Of a stretch of DNA of 53,683 nucleotides, positions 39,827 through 48,299 are shown piece after piece; position 1 is the first letter of the stretch, and each line of letters opens with the position of its first letter. The stretch is from an uncultured Methanobrevibacter sp. (lineage in GTDB: Archaea; Methanobacteriota; Methanobacteria; Methanobacteriales; Methanobacteriaceae): the NCBI RefSeq assembly GCF_947170395.1, contig NZ_CAMVTE010000016.1, positions 1 to 53,683 on the forward strand. Direction: 5' to 3'. Both the position numbers and the translations under genes were made by a program. The notes beneath the pieces were generated by a model. The model saw only the letters and a list, made by a program, of their open reading frames with translations, made no database searches and was not told the origin of the DNA.

Positions 39827-40549
39827 ATGAAATTGTCCAAATCAAAAGTTAATACATATCTTAAATGTCCAAAGGAATTTAAATTTCAGTATATTGATGA
39901 AATTCCATCAAAACCAAACAAGTACATGTCCCTGGGAAGTGATGTTCATCTGATTGCTGAGAAATTCACAGACAAATTTGAAGATAATCTTGATGATATT
40001 GACATCCACAATGAACTGATAAAGGTTGCAAGCGATTTGGACATCGGATATGGACTGGACGAACATATTGACAATTTAGGCAAATTCTTTAAGGAAGTGT
40101 TTGTGGACAATGACTATAAACTGTATTCAAACGAGGAATACCTGATTGACAAAAAGCATCGCTTTTCTGGAATATGCGACATCATCCTTGAAGATGAAAA
40201 TGGCCATTTGGTTGTAATTGACTATAAAACAAGCAATTCAAATTCATTTTCCAAATATCGCCTTGAATTGTGCTACTACAAATTGCTTGTTGAAAACGTA
40301 TATCATAAACGGGTTTCTGCAGTCGGCGTTTTCTTTACAAAAAATGGGCGTTTAAGACTTTTGGACGTTTGTGATGAAGAAAACAAACGCAAATACTTAA
40401 GCTATTGTGAGATTGATGAAGCCATTGACACAATGTATGATGTTCGCGATAAAATCAACAGAAAAGAGTTTCCAGCAAAAAAACAGTATTTATGCAGGTA
40501 CTGTACCTACAAAAAGCTTTGTGAAGATGAGTTTTACTTTTTTAGATAA
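39827..40549 (+). CDS. PD-(D/E)XK nuclease with Fe-S cluster cysteines (RecB/Cas4-like)
   Basis: A 240-residue nuclease. KVNTYLKCPKEFKFQYI holds the first cysteine and GSDVHLIAEKF the N-terminal histidine. The catalytic core is FSGICDIILED followed by VVIDYKTSN (the D...DYK of motif III). Three C-terminal cysteines in CRYCTYKKLC complete a Cas4/AddB-type 4Fe-4S site. The ATG at 39827 is about 25 bases past a TATA box (TATATAAATC), so the mRNA is probably leaderless. No CRISPR array or other cas gene is in the window, so it is a solo, Cas4-like exonuclease of repair or defence. Confidence 0.88.
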   Translation: MKLSKSKVNTYLKCPKEFKFQYIDEIPSKPNKYMSLGSDVHLIAEKFTDKFEDNLDDIDIHNELIKVASDLDIGYGLDEHIDNLGKFFKEVFVDNDYKLYSNEEYLIDKKHRFSGICDIILEDENGHLVVIDYKTSNSNSFSKYRLELCYYKLLVENVYHKRVSAVGVFFTKNGRLRLLDVCDEENKRKYLSYCEIDEAIDTMYDVRDKINRKEFPAKKQYLCRYCTYKKLCEDEFYFFR

Positions 40550-40584
40550 TTGTAAAAATTATTATTTTTTGAAATATATAAAAA

Positions 40585-40600
40585 TTTAGGCATACCTAAA
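40585..40600. promoter_or_regulatory. DtxR-like operator box 1
   Basis: TTTAGGCATACCTAAA has perfect arms TTTAGG/CCTAAA around CATA. It immediately precedes TTTATATA (TATA box, 40603-40610) of the methyltransferase gene at 40662. The same 16 bases recur at 42304, with one change at 47037. Confidence 0.65.
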
Positions 40601-40661
40601 AATTTATATAGTATTCAACTCAACTATTATATAATCCTAATTAACTAATGGAGGAATACTT

Positions 40662-41444
40662 ATGAATTTAGAAGGCGTAGAAAAGACAATGCTTTTAACA
40701 TTATTTGCTAAAGCACAGCATTCACAGGAAAAAAACCACAAATTCTATGATAAAAAGGCAATAGAAGTCATATCTAAAATAGATTATGATTTCACACTAG
40801 CTGACAAGGACATGAAAATGAAAATGGGAGTAATCGGAAGGACAATTGTTTTAGATGAAATGGTGTCAGATTACATTAAAAAACATCCCCATTGTACAAT
40901 AGTCAATATCGCATCCGGAATGGATACAAGATTCAACAGACTTGACAACGGACTTATAAGATGGTATAATGTCGATTTGGAAAACTCTGCAAATTTCAGA
41001 CTTAAATATATCAAGGACAACGACAGGGTCAAAACTTTGGCATACTCAGCAATGGATGAAAAATGGACTGATGAAATCAAAATAGAAAGCGGCAATGTAT
41101 TATTCATAATTGAAGGCCTTACAATGTATCTTCAGGAAAGTGACGTTTCAGACATTATGAAAATCATCAATGATCACTTCGCTCGCTGTACAATATTCAT
41201 GGAAGTGATGCCGCCAAGTTCTGTTGAAAAAACAAAAGAGATATCCGTTGAGGAAACCGAATCCGAATTTACTTGGGGAGTTCAGAAAGGCCAAGAGCTG
41301 TTAAAAATAAATCCCAACTTCAGATGGGTACGGGACGTTAACCTGTTTGACGGAGTAAACAAGTATAAACCTATAACAAGATTGTTTACTTGGATTCCGA
41401 TGATTAGAAATAGAATGGACTATATTGCAGTTCTGGAAAAATAA
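40662..41444 (+). CDS. SAM methyltransferase, leucine carboxyl methyltransferase/TcmP type
   Basis: A 260-residue class I methyltransferase. IVNIASGMDTRFNRLDNGLIRW followed by NVDLEN is the SAM-binding motif of the LCMT/PPM1 and polyketide O-methyltransferase (TcmP) group, and IIEGLTMYLQESDV is also diagnostic. The substrate is probably a carboxylate or hydroxyl on a small molecule. TGGAGGAATACTT precedes the ATG. The promoter has a DtxR-like box against its TATA element, which suggests metal-dependent repression. Confidence 0.87.
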   Translation: MNLEGVEKTMLLTLFAKAQHSQEKNHKFYDKKAIEVISKIDYDFTLADKDMKMKMGVIGRTIVLDEMVSDYIKKHPHCTIVNIASGMDTRFNRLDNGLIRWYNVDLENSANFRLKYIKDNDRVKTLAYSAMDEKWTDEIKIESGNVLFIIEGLTMYLQESDVSDIMKIINDHFARCTIFMEVMPPSSVEKTKEISVEETESEFTWGVQKGQELLKINPNFRWVRDVNLFDGVNKYKPITRLFTWIPMIRNRMDYIAVLEK

Positions 41445-41510
41445 TTTTAATTTAATGTGAATTGCTTGGCATTTTTCAAGCTTTCACAAAAATTTTAAAA
41501 AAGTCAAACA

Positions 41511-42206
41511 TTATTTTACCGCAACAACCGTCATCCATTCAAGAAACTTATCTGATATGGAAACATGACCATAATCATCATCCTTTTTAATTACATTTCC
41601 GTTTGATTTAATTATCTCCTGTTTGTTTTTTCCGTCTCTTAAGTAGACGGTTATATCACTAAATTGATTGTTGGTTAAAAATTTTGTTATTTCAACATCA
41701 TCATATACATTCATATCTATTAATTTTTCAGATAATTTCATCATCAGGTTGTCTGATCCGTTAGATTCCATTCCAATTAGAAATATTCCACCGGGTTTTA
41801 GAACTCTTTTAACTTCACCAAAGCACTTTTCAATGTCAGGCCAGAAATATACTGTTTCAAATGCAGTTACAATATCAAAGGCATTGTCATCATAAGGCAA
41901 ATCTTTAACATTACCGTTATGGATTTCCACAATTCCCCTTTTAATCAAATCATCATTAACTTCACGTGAAAGGTTTACACTTTCGATGCTGTAATCAATT
42001 CCATAGACCTTTTTTGCTTTTTGAGCCATCCTATTGACATTAATGCCGCCCCCACATCCAATATCCAAAACAATATCTTCCTGTGAGATGTCCAGATGCT
42101 TCAGCCCCCATAATGAAACAGGGGTGTGTTCCTTGTTCATTGATTTCAGCTGAATTTTACCCAGTTTTCCTTTCGGTTTTCTCATATTGTCAAAAAATCC
42201 CATCAT
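41511..42206 (-). CDS. Class I SAM-dependent methyltransferase (UbiE-like)
   Basis: A 231-residue methyltransferase. Motif I is VLDIGCGGGINVNRMAQ (about 43-59), then YGIDYS (acidic end of strand 2), LPYDDNAFDIVTAFETVYFW and VLKPGGIFLIGM. The first 25 residues are basic, perhaps for substrate contact. Two ATGs start it; the first is used. It is divergent from the RNase H gene; the intergenic region holds DtxR-like box 2, which lies 98 bases from this start and may affect both genes. The substrate is unknown. Confidence 0.85.
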   Translation of the reverse strand: MMGFFDNMRKPKGKLGKIQLKSMNKEHTPVSLWGLKHLDISQEDIVLDIGCGGGINVNRMAQKAKKVYGIDYSIESVNLSREVNDDLIKRGIVEIHNGNVKDLPYDDNAFDIVTAFETVYFWPDIEKCFGEVKRVLKPGGIFLIGMESNGSDNLMMKLSEKLIDMNVYDDVEITKFLTNNQFSDITVYLRDGKNKQEIIKSNGNVIKKDDDYGHVSISDKFLEWMTVVAVK

Positions 42207-42303
42207 ATCATATCCTTAATAGCAAATGAAGATTTTCTTCAAAATAACTAATCTGCGATTAGATTTGCTCTTAATAGATAATTGATTTTAAAATTATAAA
42301 TAT

Positions 42304-42319
42304 TTTAGGCATACCTAAA
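42304..42319. promoter_or_regulatory. DtxR-like operator box 2
   Basis: TTTAGGCATACCTAAA, identical to box 1, lies just upstream of the TATA-like TTTAATTATATA of the RNase HI gene in the region shared with the divergent methyltransferase gene. Confidence 0.65.
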
Positions 42320-42366
42320 TTTAATTATATATCATATTAAATCATAAAATTAATTGAGGTTAAAAA

Positions 42367-42912
42367 ATGACTAACTATAAATATTACACTGATGGCGCTG
42401 CAACTATGATTAAGGAAAATGGCCAGTATCTTAGAGAAGCAGGAGGATGGGCATTCATAACACTTAAAGATAATGAAATCGTATCAAAACAATCAGGGGG
42501 ATGTCCTCTCACAACAAACAACGAAATGGAATTATACGCAATATATGCATCCCTAAGGGATTTCATTGACAATTCATCTTCAGACGACATGATAGAAATC
42601 TGTTCAGATTCAGGATATTGCATTGACATATTCACCAAATGGGCTAAAAACTGGAAAAGACGTGGATGGAAAAAATCTGACGGAAAACCTATCAAGAATT
42701 TGGAAATCATTAAAGCAACCTGCGATTTGATTGCACAGATAGGCAAGGAAAACGTAACATTCACAAAAGTCAAAGGCCATTCATCAAACAAACTTAACCG
42801 TGAAGCTGACCAGCTTGCAGTTTCAGCTAAAATAAATGCTAAAAAAACTCAAAAAACAACAGGATATAACAATAAGCCAGATTCCCTTTTGGGAACAAAA
42901 AAAGAAAAATAA
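42367..42912 (+). CDS. rnhA: Ribonuclease HI
   Basis: A 181-residue type 1 RNase H that cuts RNA in RNA-DNA hybrids. The four acidic residues are in YYTDGAA (D9), NNEMELYA, CSDSGYCID and NREADQLA, with the conserved histidine in VKGHSS. The insert KNWKRRGWKKSDGKPIKN is the basic handle of the E. coli type. The C-terminus has a lysine-rich tail of about 25 residues. Most archaea rely on RNase HII, so this bacterial-type gene may be acquired. A DtxR-like box lies before its TATA element. Confidence 0.93.
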   Translation: MTNYKYYTDGAATMIKENGQYLREAGGWAFITLKDNEIVSKQSGGCPLTTNNEMELYAIYASLRDFIDNSSSDDMIEICSDSGYCIDIFTKWAKNWKRRGWKKSDGKPIKNLEIIKATCDLIAQIGKENVTFTKVKGHSSNKLNREADQLAVSAKINAKKTQKTTGYNNKPDSLLGTKKEK

Positions 42913-42925
42913 AGGAAGTGAGGAT

Positions 42926-44659
42926 CTATGCCTCGACTTCATCAAAATCGACTTTTTCACCAAGAACCTTAAGTCCAATGTATAAAAGAACAATACCTAC
43001 TGGAAGTGAGAAGTAGAATGGAACTCCTAAACCAGCCGGGATGTAACCAACAAGGATTGTAATCGCAGCTACAAATATAGCATAGTACATCTGAGTACTT
43101 ACGTGATCGATATGGTTACAGCTTGTTCCCATGGATGAAAGGATTGTTGTATCTGAAATCGGTGAACAGTGGTCTCCGAAAATAGCTCCGGTCAATACAC
43201 CACTTGTACAGACGATTGTAAAGGACATGTCTCCTGAACTGATTGCCCATGCAAGAGGAATAGTAAGAGGCATCAGGATACTCATTGTACCGTAGGAAGT
43301 ACCTGTAGCAAATGAAATCAATGCACCTAAAATAAAAATCAGTGTAGGTACAATGAATGCAGGAATCGTACTGCTTAAAACACCTACAAGGTAATCAGCG
43401 GTACCGACTTCACCAATTACGGTTCCAAGTGACCATGCAAGAAGCAGGATTACACCAGTAATAACAATGGTTTTCATACCTCCAACCCATTCGGATATTG
43501 CATCTTCGAGTTTGAGGATTTTTTGACCTACTGCCATTATTATTGCAACGATGGAAGCTAAAAGTGCTGCTTGGAATAACGCTACAGATGCATCGGATTG
43601 TGACAATGCTTCAAAAATACCATTGAATGATAACGGAGATGTTTTCATCAATGTAATTAAAGCTTGATCTTCCCCACCTAAAATGGTAGTGTATCCACTC
43701 CAATAGAATGCGATAAGTGCACCGATAATAAGTGTTCCGATAGGAATGATTGCATTCCAGACAGATAATTTGATTCCTTCAACAGGTTTTACTTCATCAA
43801 AACCAGGAGCTTCTAATGCTTTAACTTCTTCGTCTTCTTTTCTAGCACGAGCAGCTTGTTCTGCTTTTTTCATTGGACCGAATTCATATAATGTAATTGC
43901 TGAAATCACAATGAAAATTAAGATAAATATGTTATAGAACCTGTATGGAATTGTTTGTAAAAATATTCCAAAACCGGTTACGTTAGTTACACCTACAGAC
44001 TCAAAACCAGCAGCAATTAAACTTATTTCCAAACCAATCCAGGTTGAAATAATTGCAATACCAGCAACAGGAGCTGCAGTTGCGTCCACTACAAATGCTA
44101 ATTTTTCTCTTGATACTTTAAGTTTGTCCATAACAGGTCTCATAATCGGACCTACAATTAATGAGTTTGCATAATCGTCGAAGAATACACATAATCCCAA
44201 AAGCCAGGTAAATAACTGAGCTTTTCTTGGAGTGTCAGCCCTTTTTGCAAATGCATCTGCAAGAGCCTTTGCCCCACCCATTTTGGTTACCAATTGGATG
44301 ATACCACCAATAAGTAAACATTGGAGGATAATACCTGCATTCCAAGGATCAGCCATACAGCCAATAATATGTGAACCCATTTGTAAAAAAGCGTTTATTG
44401 CTGTGGTGATAATGTTCAAGTCATTAACACACAACATAAATTCCCCAACAAACACACCGATGAACAAGGATACAATTGTTTCTTTTGTTATTAATGCCAA
44501 ACCGATTGCCACAAGAGGTGGTAACAGGGTTAGAATTCCGAAACGAATTGCATTATCGTCTCCGGCAGGTGCTTGGGAAATCCATAAAGATAATACGAAA
44601 AGACCTATTATTGCAATAGCTGCTATCAAACCTAATTTCATATTGTCATTTATTTCCAT
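42926..44659 (-). CDS. Na+/H+ antiporter, NhaC family
   Basis: A 577-residue integral membrane protein with 12 or more helices. Typical NhaC motifs are IISTWIGLEISLI, FFDDYANSLIVGPIMRPVMDKLKVSREK, and near the C-terminus GAIFGDHCSPISDTTILSS with SCNHIDHVSTQ. It exchanges sodium for protons (or malate for lactate in some relatives) and so links to the sodium cycle of methanogenesis. The ATG at 44659 has GGTGTGATT upstream. It is monocistronic. Confidence 0.92.
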   Translation of the reverse strand: MEINDNMKLGLIAAIAIIGLFVLSLWISQAPAGDDNAIRFGILTLLPPLVAIGLALITKETIVSLFIGVFVGEFMLCVNDLNIITTAINAFLQMGSHIIGCMADPWNAGIILQCLLIGGIIQLVTKMGGAKALADAFAKRADTPRKAQLFTWLLGLCVFFDDYANSLIVGPIMRPVMDKLKVSREKLAFVVDATAAPVAGIAIISTWIGLEISLIAAGFESVGVTNVTGFGIFLQTIPYRFYNIFILIFIVISAITLYEFGPMKKAEQAARARKEDEEVKALEAPGFDEVKPVEGIKLSVWNAIIPIGTLIIGALIAFYWSGYTTILGGEDQALITLMKTSPLSFNGIFEALSQSDASVALFQAALLASIVAIIMAVGQKILKLEDAISEWVGGMKTIVITGVILLLAWSLGTVIGEVGTADYLVGVLSSTIPAFIVPTLIFILGALISFATGTSYGTMSILMPLTIPLAWAISSGDMSFTIVCTSGVLTGAIFGDHCSPISDTTILSSMGTSCNHIDHVSTQMYYAIFVAAITILVGYIPAGLGVPFYFSLPVGIVLLYIGLKVLGEKVDFDEVEA

Positions 44660-44928
44660 AATCACACCATTTTTCCTATATATTCATAATTCGTAAAAAT
44701 AATTCTTGATTTTTATTAACAATCATTTAGAAAAGCATTAATTTTTTTAAACACTTGATTAAATAAAGCCTTGCTAAAATCTTAAATAATTGAATTATAA
44801 AGTATTATTTGTCTTTTTTAGTATAAATATTATAATTATTTAATTCAACATTAAATACTATTTAATAGTCAAAAAAACCAATTATTATATAGTTTAAAAT
44901 AGTAATCTTATTAATAGGTGAATACATA
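44660..44928. other. AT-rich divergent promoter region
   Basis: This 269-base interval has no ORF. It contains promoter-like stretches for both neighbours, for example TATAGTTTAAAATAG about 40 bases before the 44929 start. There is no clear repeat or structured RNA. Confidence 0.4.
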
Positions 44929-45450
44929 ATGAAAAGACTTTATGCATTACTGGTAATTTTAATTATTCTATACATCGGCATCAATGTTGGTGCGAACAAT
45001 CTGAATCTGACAGGTTCGGATGCTCCTGTTGCCGATGATTCAGGTAACGTCACATTAGGTGAAACAAATTTTTCACTGGATAACTTTACCGAGAATAAAA
45101 CTAACGAAACTGCAATAAGTTTATTTGATTCCAATTATAATATGACCATTCTTGTTGAAAAGCTTGACAATGGTCAAAAGATTGGAGATATTGCATCCGG
45201 CGCATATTCCTCAGGAAATTACACTTCAAATCAAACTATTGATCAAAACGGTGTAACAACATACTTCCTCTACAATGAAGGCCCTGAGTCATATGGTGCG
45301 GACATCTACTTCAACAAAAACAATCAGAATTATAAAATCAGCGGAGATGGAATCGATTATGCAAACAGTGATTATTTCATCAATAACTGTAAAGGCATTA
45401 TTGACAGTTTAAACTCCGGTAATGATTCAAATGGCTTAAGCAGATGGTAG
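44929..45450 (+). CDS. Membrane-anchored extracellular protein
   Basis: A 173-residue protein with an N-terminal hydrophobic segment (about 4-20, YALLVILIILYIGINVG) and an Asn/Ser/Thr-rich exposed domain with many potential N-glycosylation sites (NLT, NVT, NFS, NFT, NKT, NET, NYT, NQT). It resembles the anchored proteins at 4141 and 8411 in plan but not clearly in sequence. AGGTGAATACATA precedes the ATG and a terminator follows. Function unknown. Confidence 0.7.
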   Translation: MKRLYALLVILIILYIGINVGANNLNLTGSDAPVADDSGNVTLGETNFSLDNFTENKTNETAISLFDSNYNMTILVEKLDNGQKIGDIASGAYSSGNYTSNQTIDQNGVTTYFLYNEGPESYGADIYFNKNNQNYKISGDGIDYANSDYFINNCKGIIDSLNSGNDSNGLSRW

Positions 45451-45478
45451 GATAATCTAATTATCCTCTATTTCTTTT
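45449..45478. terminator. Bidirectional hairpin terminator
   Basis: AGGATAAT/ATTATCCT forms an 8-bp stem with a 3-base loop, followed by CTATTTCTTTTTTT on the plus strand. It separates the convergent 44929 and 45457 genes. Confidence 0.65.
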
Positions 45479-46890
45479 TTTAATTCTTCAATGTCATCGC
45501 CTTCAAACTGGCTGATATAATTCAAAACTATTTCTTTAGGTTTTAAATCACGATTCAAATAGAAGTATTGCTCAAAATTAGTGTAGTTAAACAAATCCAG
45601 ATGATATTTTTCAAAATAATAGAGAGGATGACTTTTGAAGAAAACATTGCCCTTTTGTGTTATTTCACCATTGACAAAATAGCCACTATCCTCAAGATAC
45701 TCCTTAAGAATCTCCCAATCAATATCATATGTATTTTCTATGGTGAAAATCGAATATTCAATTTCGATTCCTTCTTTGATTAGCTTTAAAAACTTATATG
45801 CAACATATCTTATATCCTCATTAAGATTCCCATCACAGACATTGATGGAATCCATCAGATTATTTAATGTCTCGTCAGGATTGTATTCAAGATTGATGCC
45901 GCAGAAATGGCAGAACCTGTCATGGTCATCTGTCGGCATGCTACAGTATGGGCATGTATCTGCATGCGATTTTATTGAAACAGACTTGTTTTCATCAAAA
46001 AGATATGCAAGTCTTATCAAAAGTGATTCGTTGACTATCATTCCGGCTTCATACTCTTCAATCATCTGCTGTTTAATCTGAAACGCCCTGTCATACGTTA
46101 CATGGGCATCGTCAATTAAAGATTCTATGTAGTGTGAAAATTCATTTTCACCACCTACGACTTCCTCAAGAGTGTATGATTTTACCGGAAGCTTTTCCTC
46201 CAAATCCATAAGGACATTCATTATTTCAACATCATGTTCAATGAAATATTCTTTCAGCTCATCAAAGTAATTCTCATCAAGTTTGTCTCGATTCTCCATG
46301 CATCCGTAATGGATTATATCATAGTTGAGAGGACTGCTGTAGGCAATTATACCCTCATCGACATCGAGAAAATGAATGCTTGCAGCCATGTTCAAATCAT
46401 AGAAATGAGTAGAAAGCTCTTCGGAGGTTTCATACTGTCTGTTTGACATTACATGATCGCCGGGTACGATAAATTCCAGTGAACTTGCAACCAGATTATC
46501 GGTTATCCTTTCTGCAAGACCATGTTTAATGAGAAGTTCAACCACAAGTCTTGTCGGCTCGACTATGCTTGGCTTGTTGTATTCAACCATTGTCCTTTCA
46601 AGTTCCTCAAAAAAGAGATTGTTTCCCCTAAACTCGGGAAGAACATAGATATTGTTCAGGGCAGCAGTAATGAATTCACGTGAAAAGTCATATGAGCAGA
46701 ATCCCACAACCTTATTTTCAAAAACAAGTTCCTTGAATAGATTGCATTCATTTGCCTTCAATAGGATTCCTTCATCTCTTATTGCATCGTATATATACCT
46801 ATAATGGGTTTTTAAGATATCGCATACGTCCAATGTGGATTCGGTTAGGAAAACCTTTTGAGTGTTACCGTCCCTTATCAAATAATCCAT
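45457..46890 (-). CDS. GNAT-like and zinc-ribbon multidomain protein
   Basis: A 477-residue soluble protein. Residues about 45-125 resemble a GNAT acetyltransferase core (VVGFCSYDF, then NNIYVLPEFRGNNLFFEELERTM, although the usual GxG loop is weak). The middle part is acidic and helical. A zinc ribbon lies near 313-331 (CPYCSMPTDDHDRFCHFCG). The last ~130 residues form a helical domain with acidic stretches and no recognised fold. I know no named homologue with this order. It is a single gene, with a 22-bp palindrome about 54 bases upstream of its start. Confidence 0.7.
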   Translation of the reverse strand: MDYLIRDGNTQKVFLTESTLDVCDILKTHYRYIYDAIRDEGILLKANECNLFKELVFENKVVGFCSYDFSREFITAALNNIYVLPEFRGNNLFFEELERTMVEYNKPSIVEPTRLVVELLIKHGLAERITDNLVASSLEFIVPGDHVMSNRQYETSEELSTHFYDLNMAASIHFLDVDEGIIAYSSPLNYDIIHYGCMENRDKLDENYFDELKEYFIEHDVEIMNVLMDLEEKLPVKSYTLEEVVGGENEFSHYIESLIDDAHVTYDRAFQIKQQMIEEYEAGMIVNESLLIRLAYLFDENKSVSIKSHADTCPYCSMPTDDHDRFCHFCGINLEYNPDETLNNLMDSINVCDGNLNEDIRYVAYKFLKLIKEGIEIEYSIFTIENTYDIDWEILKEYLEDSGYFVNGEITQKGNVFFKSHPLYYFEKYHLDLFNYTNFEQYFYLNRDLKPKEIVLNYISQFEGDDIEELKKEIEDN

Positions 46891-46943
46891 ATTCTGCCTC
46901 TGAATTTAAAAAATTGATTAAATTAATATAATACTTTTTTAAT

Positions 46944-46965
46944 ATTTAAACCAATTGGTTTAAAT
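46944..46965. promoter_or_regulatory. 22-bp perfect palindrome
   Basis: ATTTAAACCAA joined to its exact reverse complement forms a 22-bp palindrome in the divergent region between the 45457-46890 and 47148 genes. A palindrome of this length in a promoter is a good candidate for a dimeric repressor site. Confidence 0.55.
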
Positions 46966-47036
46966 TATTTTTTAGGTAAAACTAATAATAATATTTAGTT
47001 AAATCAAAAATCGAGAAATAACAAATAAATTAAAAA

Positions 47037-47052
47037 TTTAGACATACCTAAA
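47037..47052. promoter_or_regulatory. DtxR-like operator box 3
   Basis: TTTAGACATACCTAAA differs from boxes 1 and 2 by one base. It lies upstream of the ketopantoate reductase-like gene (start 47148), next to the AT-rich TTTTACTATACTTATTTA. Confidence 0.55.
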
Positions 47053-47147
47053 TTTTACTATACTTATTTAAAATTTCATCACTTATATAGTTAAGGGAAG
47101 AAAACAAATATTAACAAACAAAAACATAATTAAAATGAGGATTTATC

Positions 47148-48098
47148 ATGAATATTTTAGTTATAGGTGCCGGAGCGGTCGGAATCGGACTTGCAAGTTC
47201 CCTTTTAAGTCAAAATGCAAACGTTTCCATATATGCAAGAGGCGAAACTGCAAAAGCCATAAAACAAAACGGAATTGAAAGGACAGGACTGTTTACACAT
47301 TATTCATTTAGAAATGATGAATTGGATGTATATGAAAGCTACGCGGAAATGCCAAAAGATTCATTCGACTATGTATTCATCACATCAAAGACAACAGCCA
47401 ATGACGACATATCCAAAAGGCTGAATGAATCAAGAGACATCCTGAAGGATAACTTCAAGATAATTATTTTCCAAAACGGTTTCGGCAATGATGAGCCGTT
47501 CCTGAGGTTCTTTTCACCCAAGGAGGTATTCTCAGCACGGGTGATTACAGGATTTGCACGCCCCGAAAGACACATCAGCGAAATTACCGTCTACACAGAA
47601 CCAATACTGATAGGATCACTACAAAATCAGGATCCCGCACCTCTGCAAATCATAGCAGACATGATAACATCATCAGGAATCAAGTGCGAACTTACAGATG
47701 AAGTCGACAAATATCTGTGGGCAAAAATGCTTTACAACTGTGCACTTAATCCTTTGGGAGCAATACTTGATGTCAACTATGGAAAGCTAACCGAAAACCA
47801 ATATACAAAAGATTTGATGGACAGCATCATAGATGAAATATTTGAAGTCATCAATGCCAGCGAATATGAAACTCTTTGGGATTCATCAGAGGAATATAAA
47901 AAGCTATTCTACTCAAAACTGGTTCCCGACACTTATGAACACTTTTCCTCAACCCATCAGGACATTAAAAGAAAAATAAGAACTGAAATAGATTCACTTA
48001 ACGGCAAGGTAATTAGTTTGGGTGAGGCCTATGATGTTGATGTCAGCACCAATAAAATTATCTACAAACTGATAAAAGCTATCGAAAGTAACTTTTGA
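47148..48098 (+). CDS. Ketopantoate reductase family protein (PanE/ApbA)
   Basis: A 316-residue NAD(P)-dependent reductase. The nucleotide loop is VIGAGAVGIGLAS (about 5-17). The catalytic lysine region is LWAKMLYNCALNPLGAIL (about 190-207). The C-terminal helical domain holds the conserved serine/asparagine and glutamate (TEIDSLNGKVISLG). It may make pantoate for CoA, but the GIERTGLF variant and DtxR-like promoter box suggest a related dehydrogenase with another substrate. GAGGATTTATC precedes the ATG. Confidence 0.85.
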   Translation: MNILVIGAGAVGIGLASSLLSQNANVSIYARGETAKAIKQNGIERTGLFTHYSFRNDELDVYESYAEMPKDSFDYVFITSKTTANDDISKRLNESRDILKDNFKIIIFQNGFGNDEPFLRFFSPKEVFSARVITGFARPERHISEITVYTEPILIGSLQNQDPAPLQIIADMITSSGIKCELTDEVDKYLWAKMLYNCALNPLGAILDVNYGKLTENQYTKDLMDSIIDEIFEVINASEYETLWDSSEEYKKLFYSKLVPDTYEHFSSTHQDIKRKIRTEIDSLNGKVISLGEAYDVDVSTNKIIYKLIKAIESNF

Positions 48099-48146
48099 TA
48101 ACCCAATGGATACTAAAACTTTATATATGTTGAAAATCTATATAGT

Positions 48147-48190
48147 ATTGTTCATATTGTTATATACTATTTTTTTATAATATGAACAAT
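48147..48190. repeat. 12-bp inverted repeat upstream of the SseB-like operon
   Basis: ATTGTTCATATT (48147-48158) and AATATGAACAAT (48179-48190) are exact inverses around a 20-base AT-rich loop containing TATATACTATTTTTTTAT. A third half-site GTTCAT occurs near 48249. It may be an operator over the promoter or a terminator for the preceding gene. Confidence 0.5.
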
Positions 48191-48203
48191 GGTGATGGTT
48201 GAA

Positions 48204-48239
48204 ATGAGCATTCGTTTGTATTCCTTTAGTGGTGTTTAG
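48204..48239 (+). CDS. Possible 11-codon leader peptide
   Basis: GGTGATGGTTGAA precedes an ATG opening the peptide MSIRLYSFSGV and a TAG stop. In-frame ATGs at 48189 and 48195 could lengthen it to 16 codons. It lies between the inverted repeat and the SseB-like genes. A good RBS in front of so short a frame suggests a leader peptide, but chance is not excluded. Confidence 0.2.
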   Translation: MSIRLYSFSGV

Positions 48240-48299
48240 GAAGAGAATGTTCATTTGTTTTTAAAAAGCTTATTTTTACATAATTATTATAGTGATATC

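Noticed and set aside
39827-40549. A CRISPR-associated cas4 locus
   Set aside because: No regularly spaced repeats or other cas genes occur anywhere in the window.
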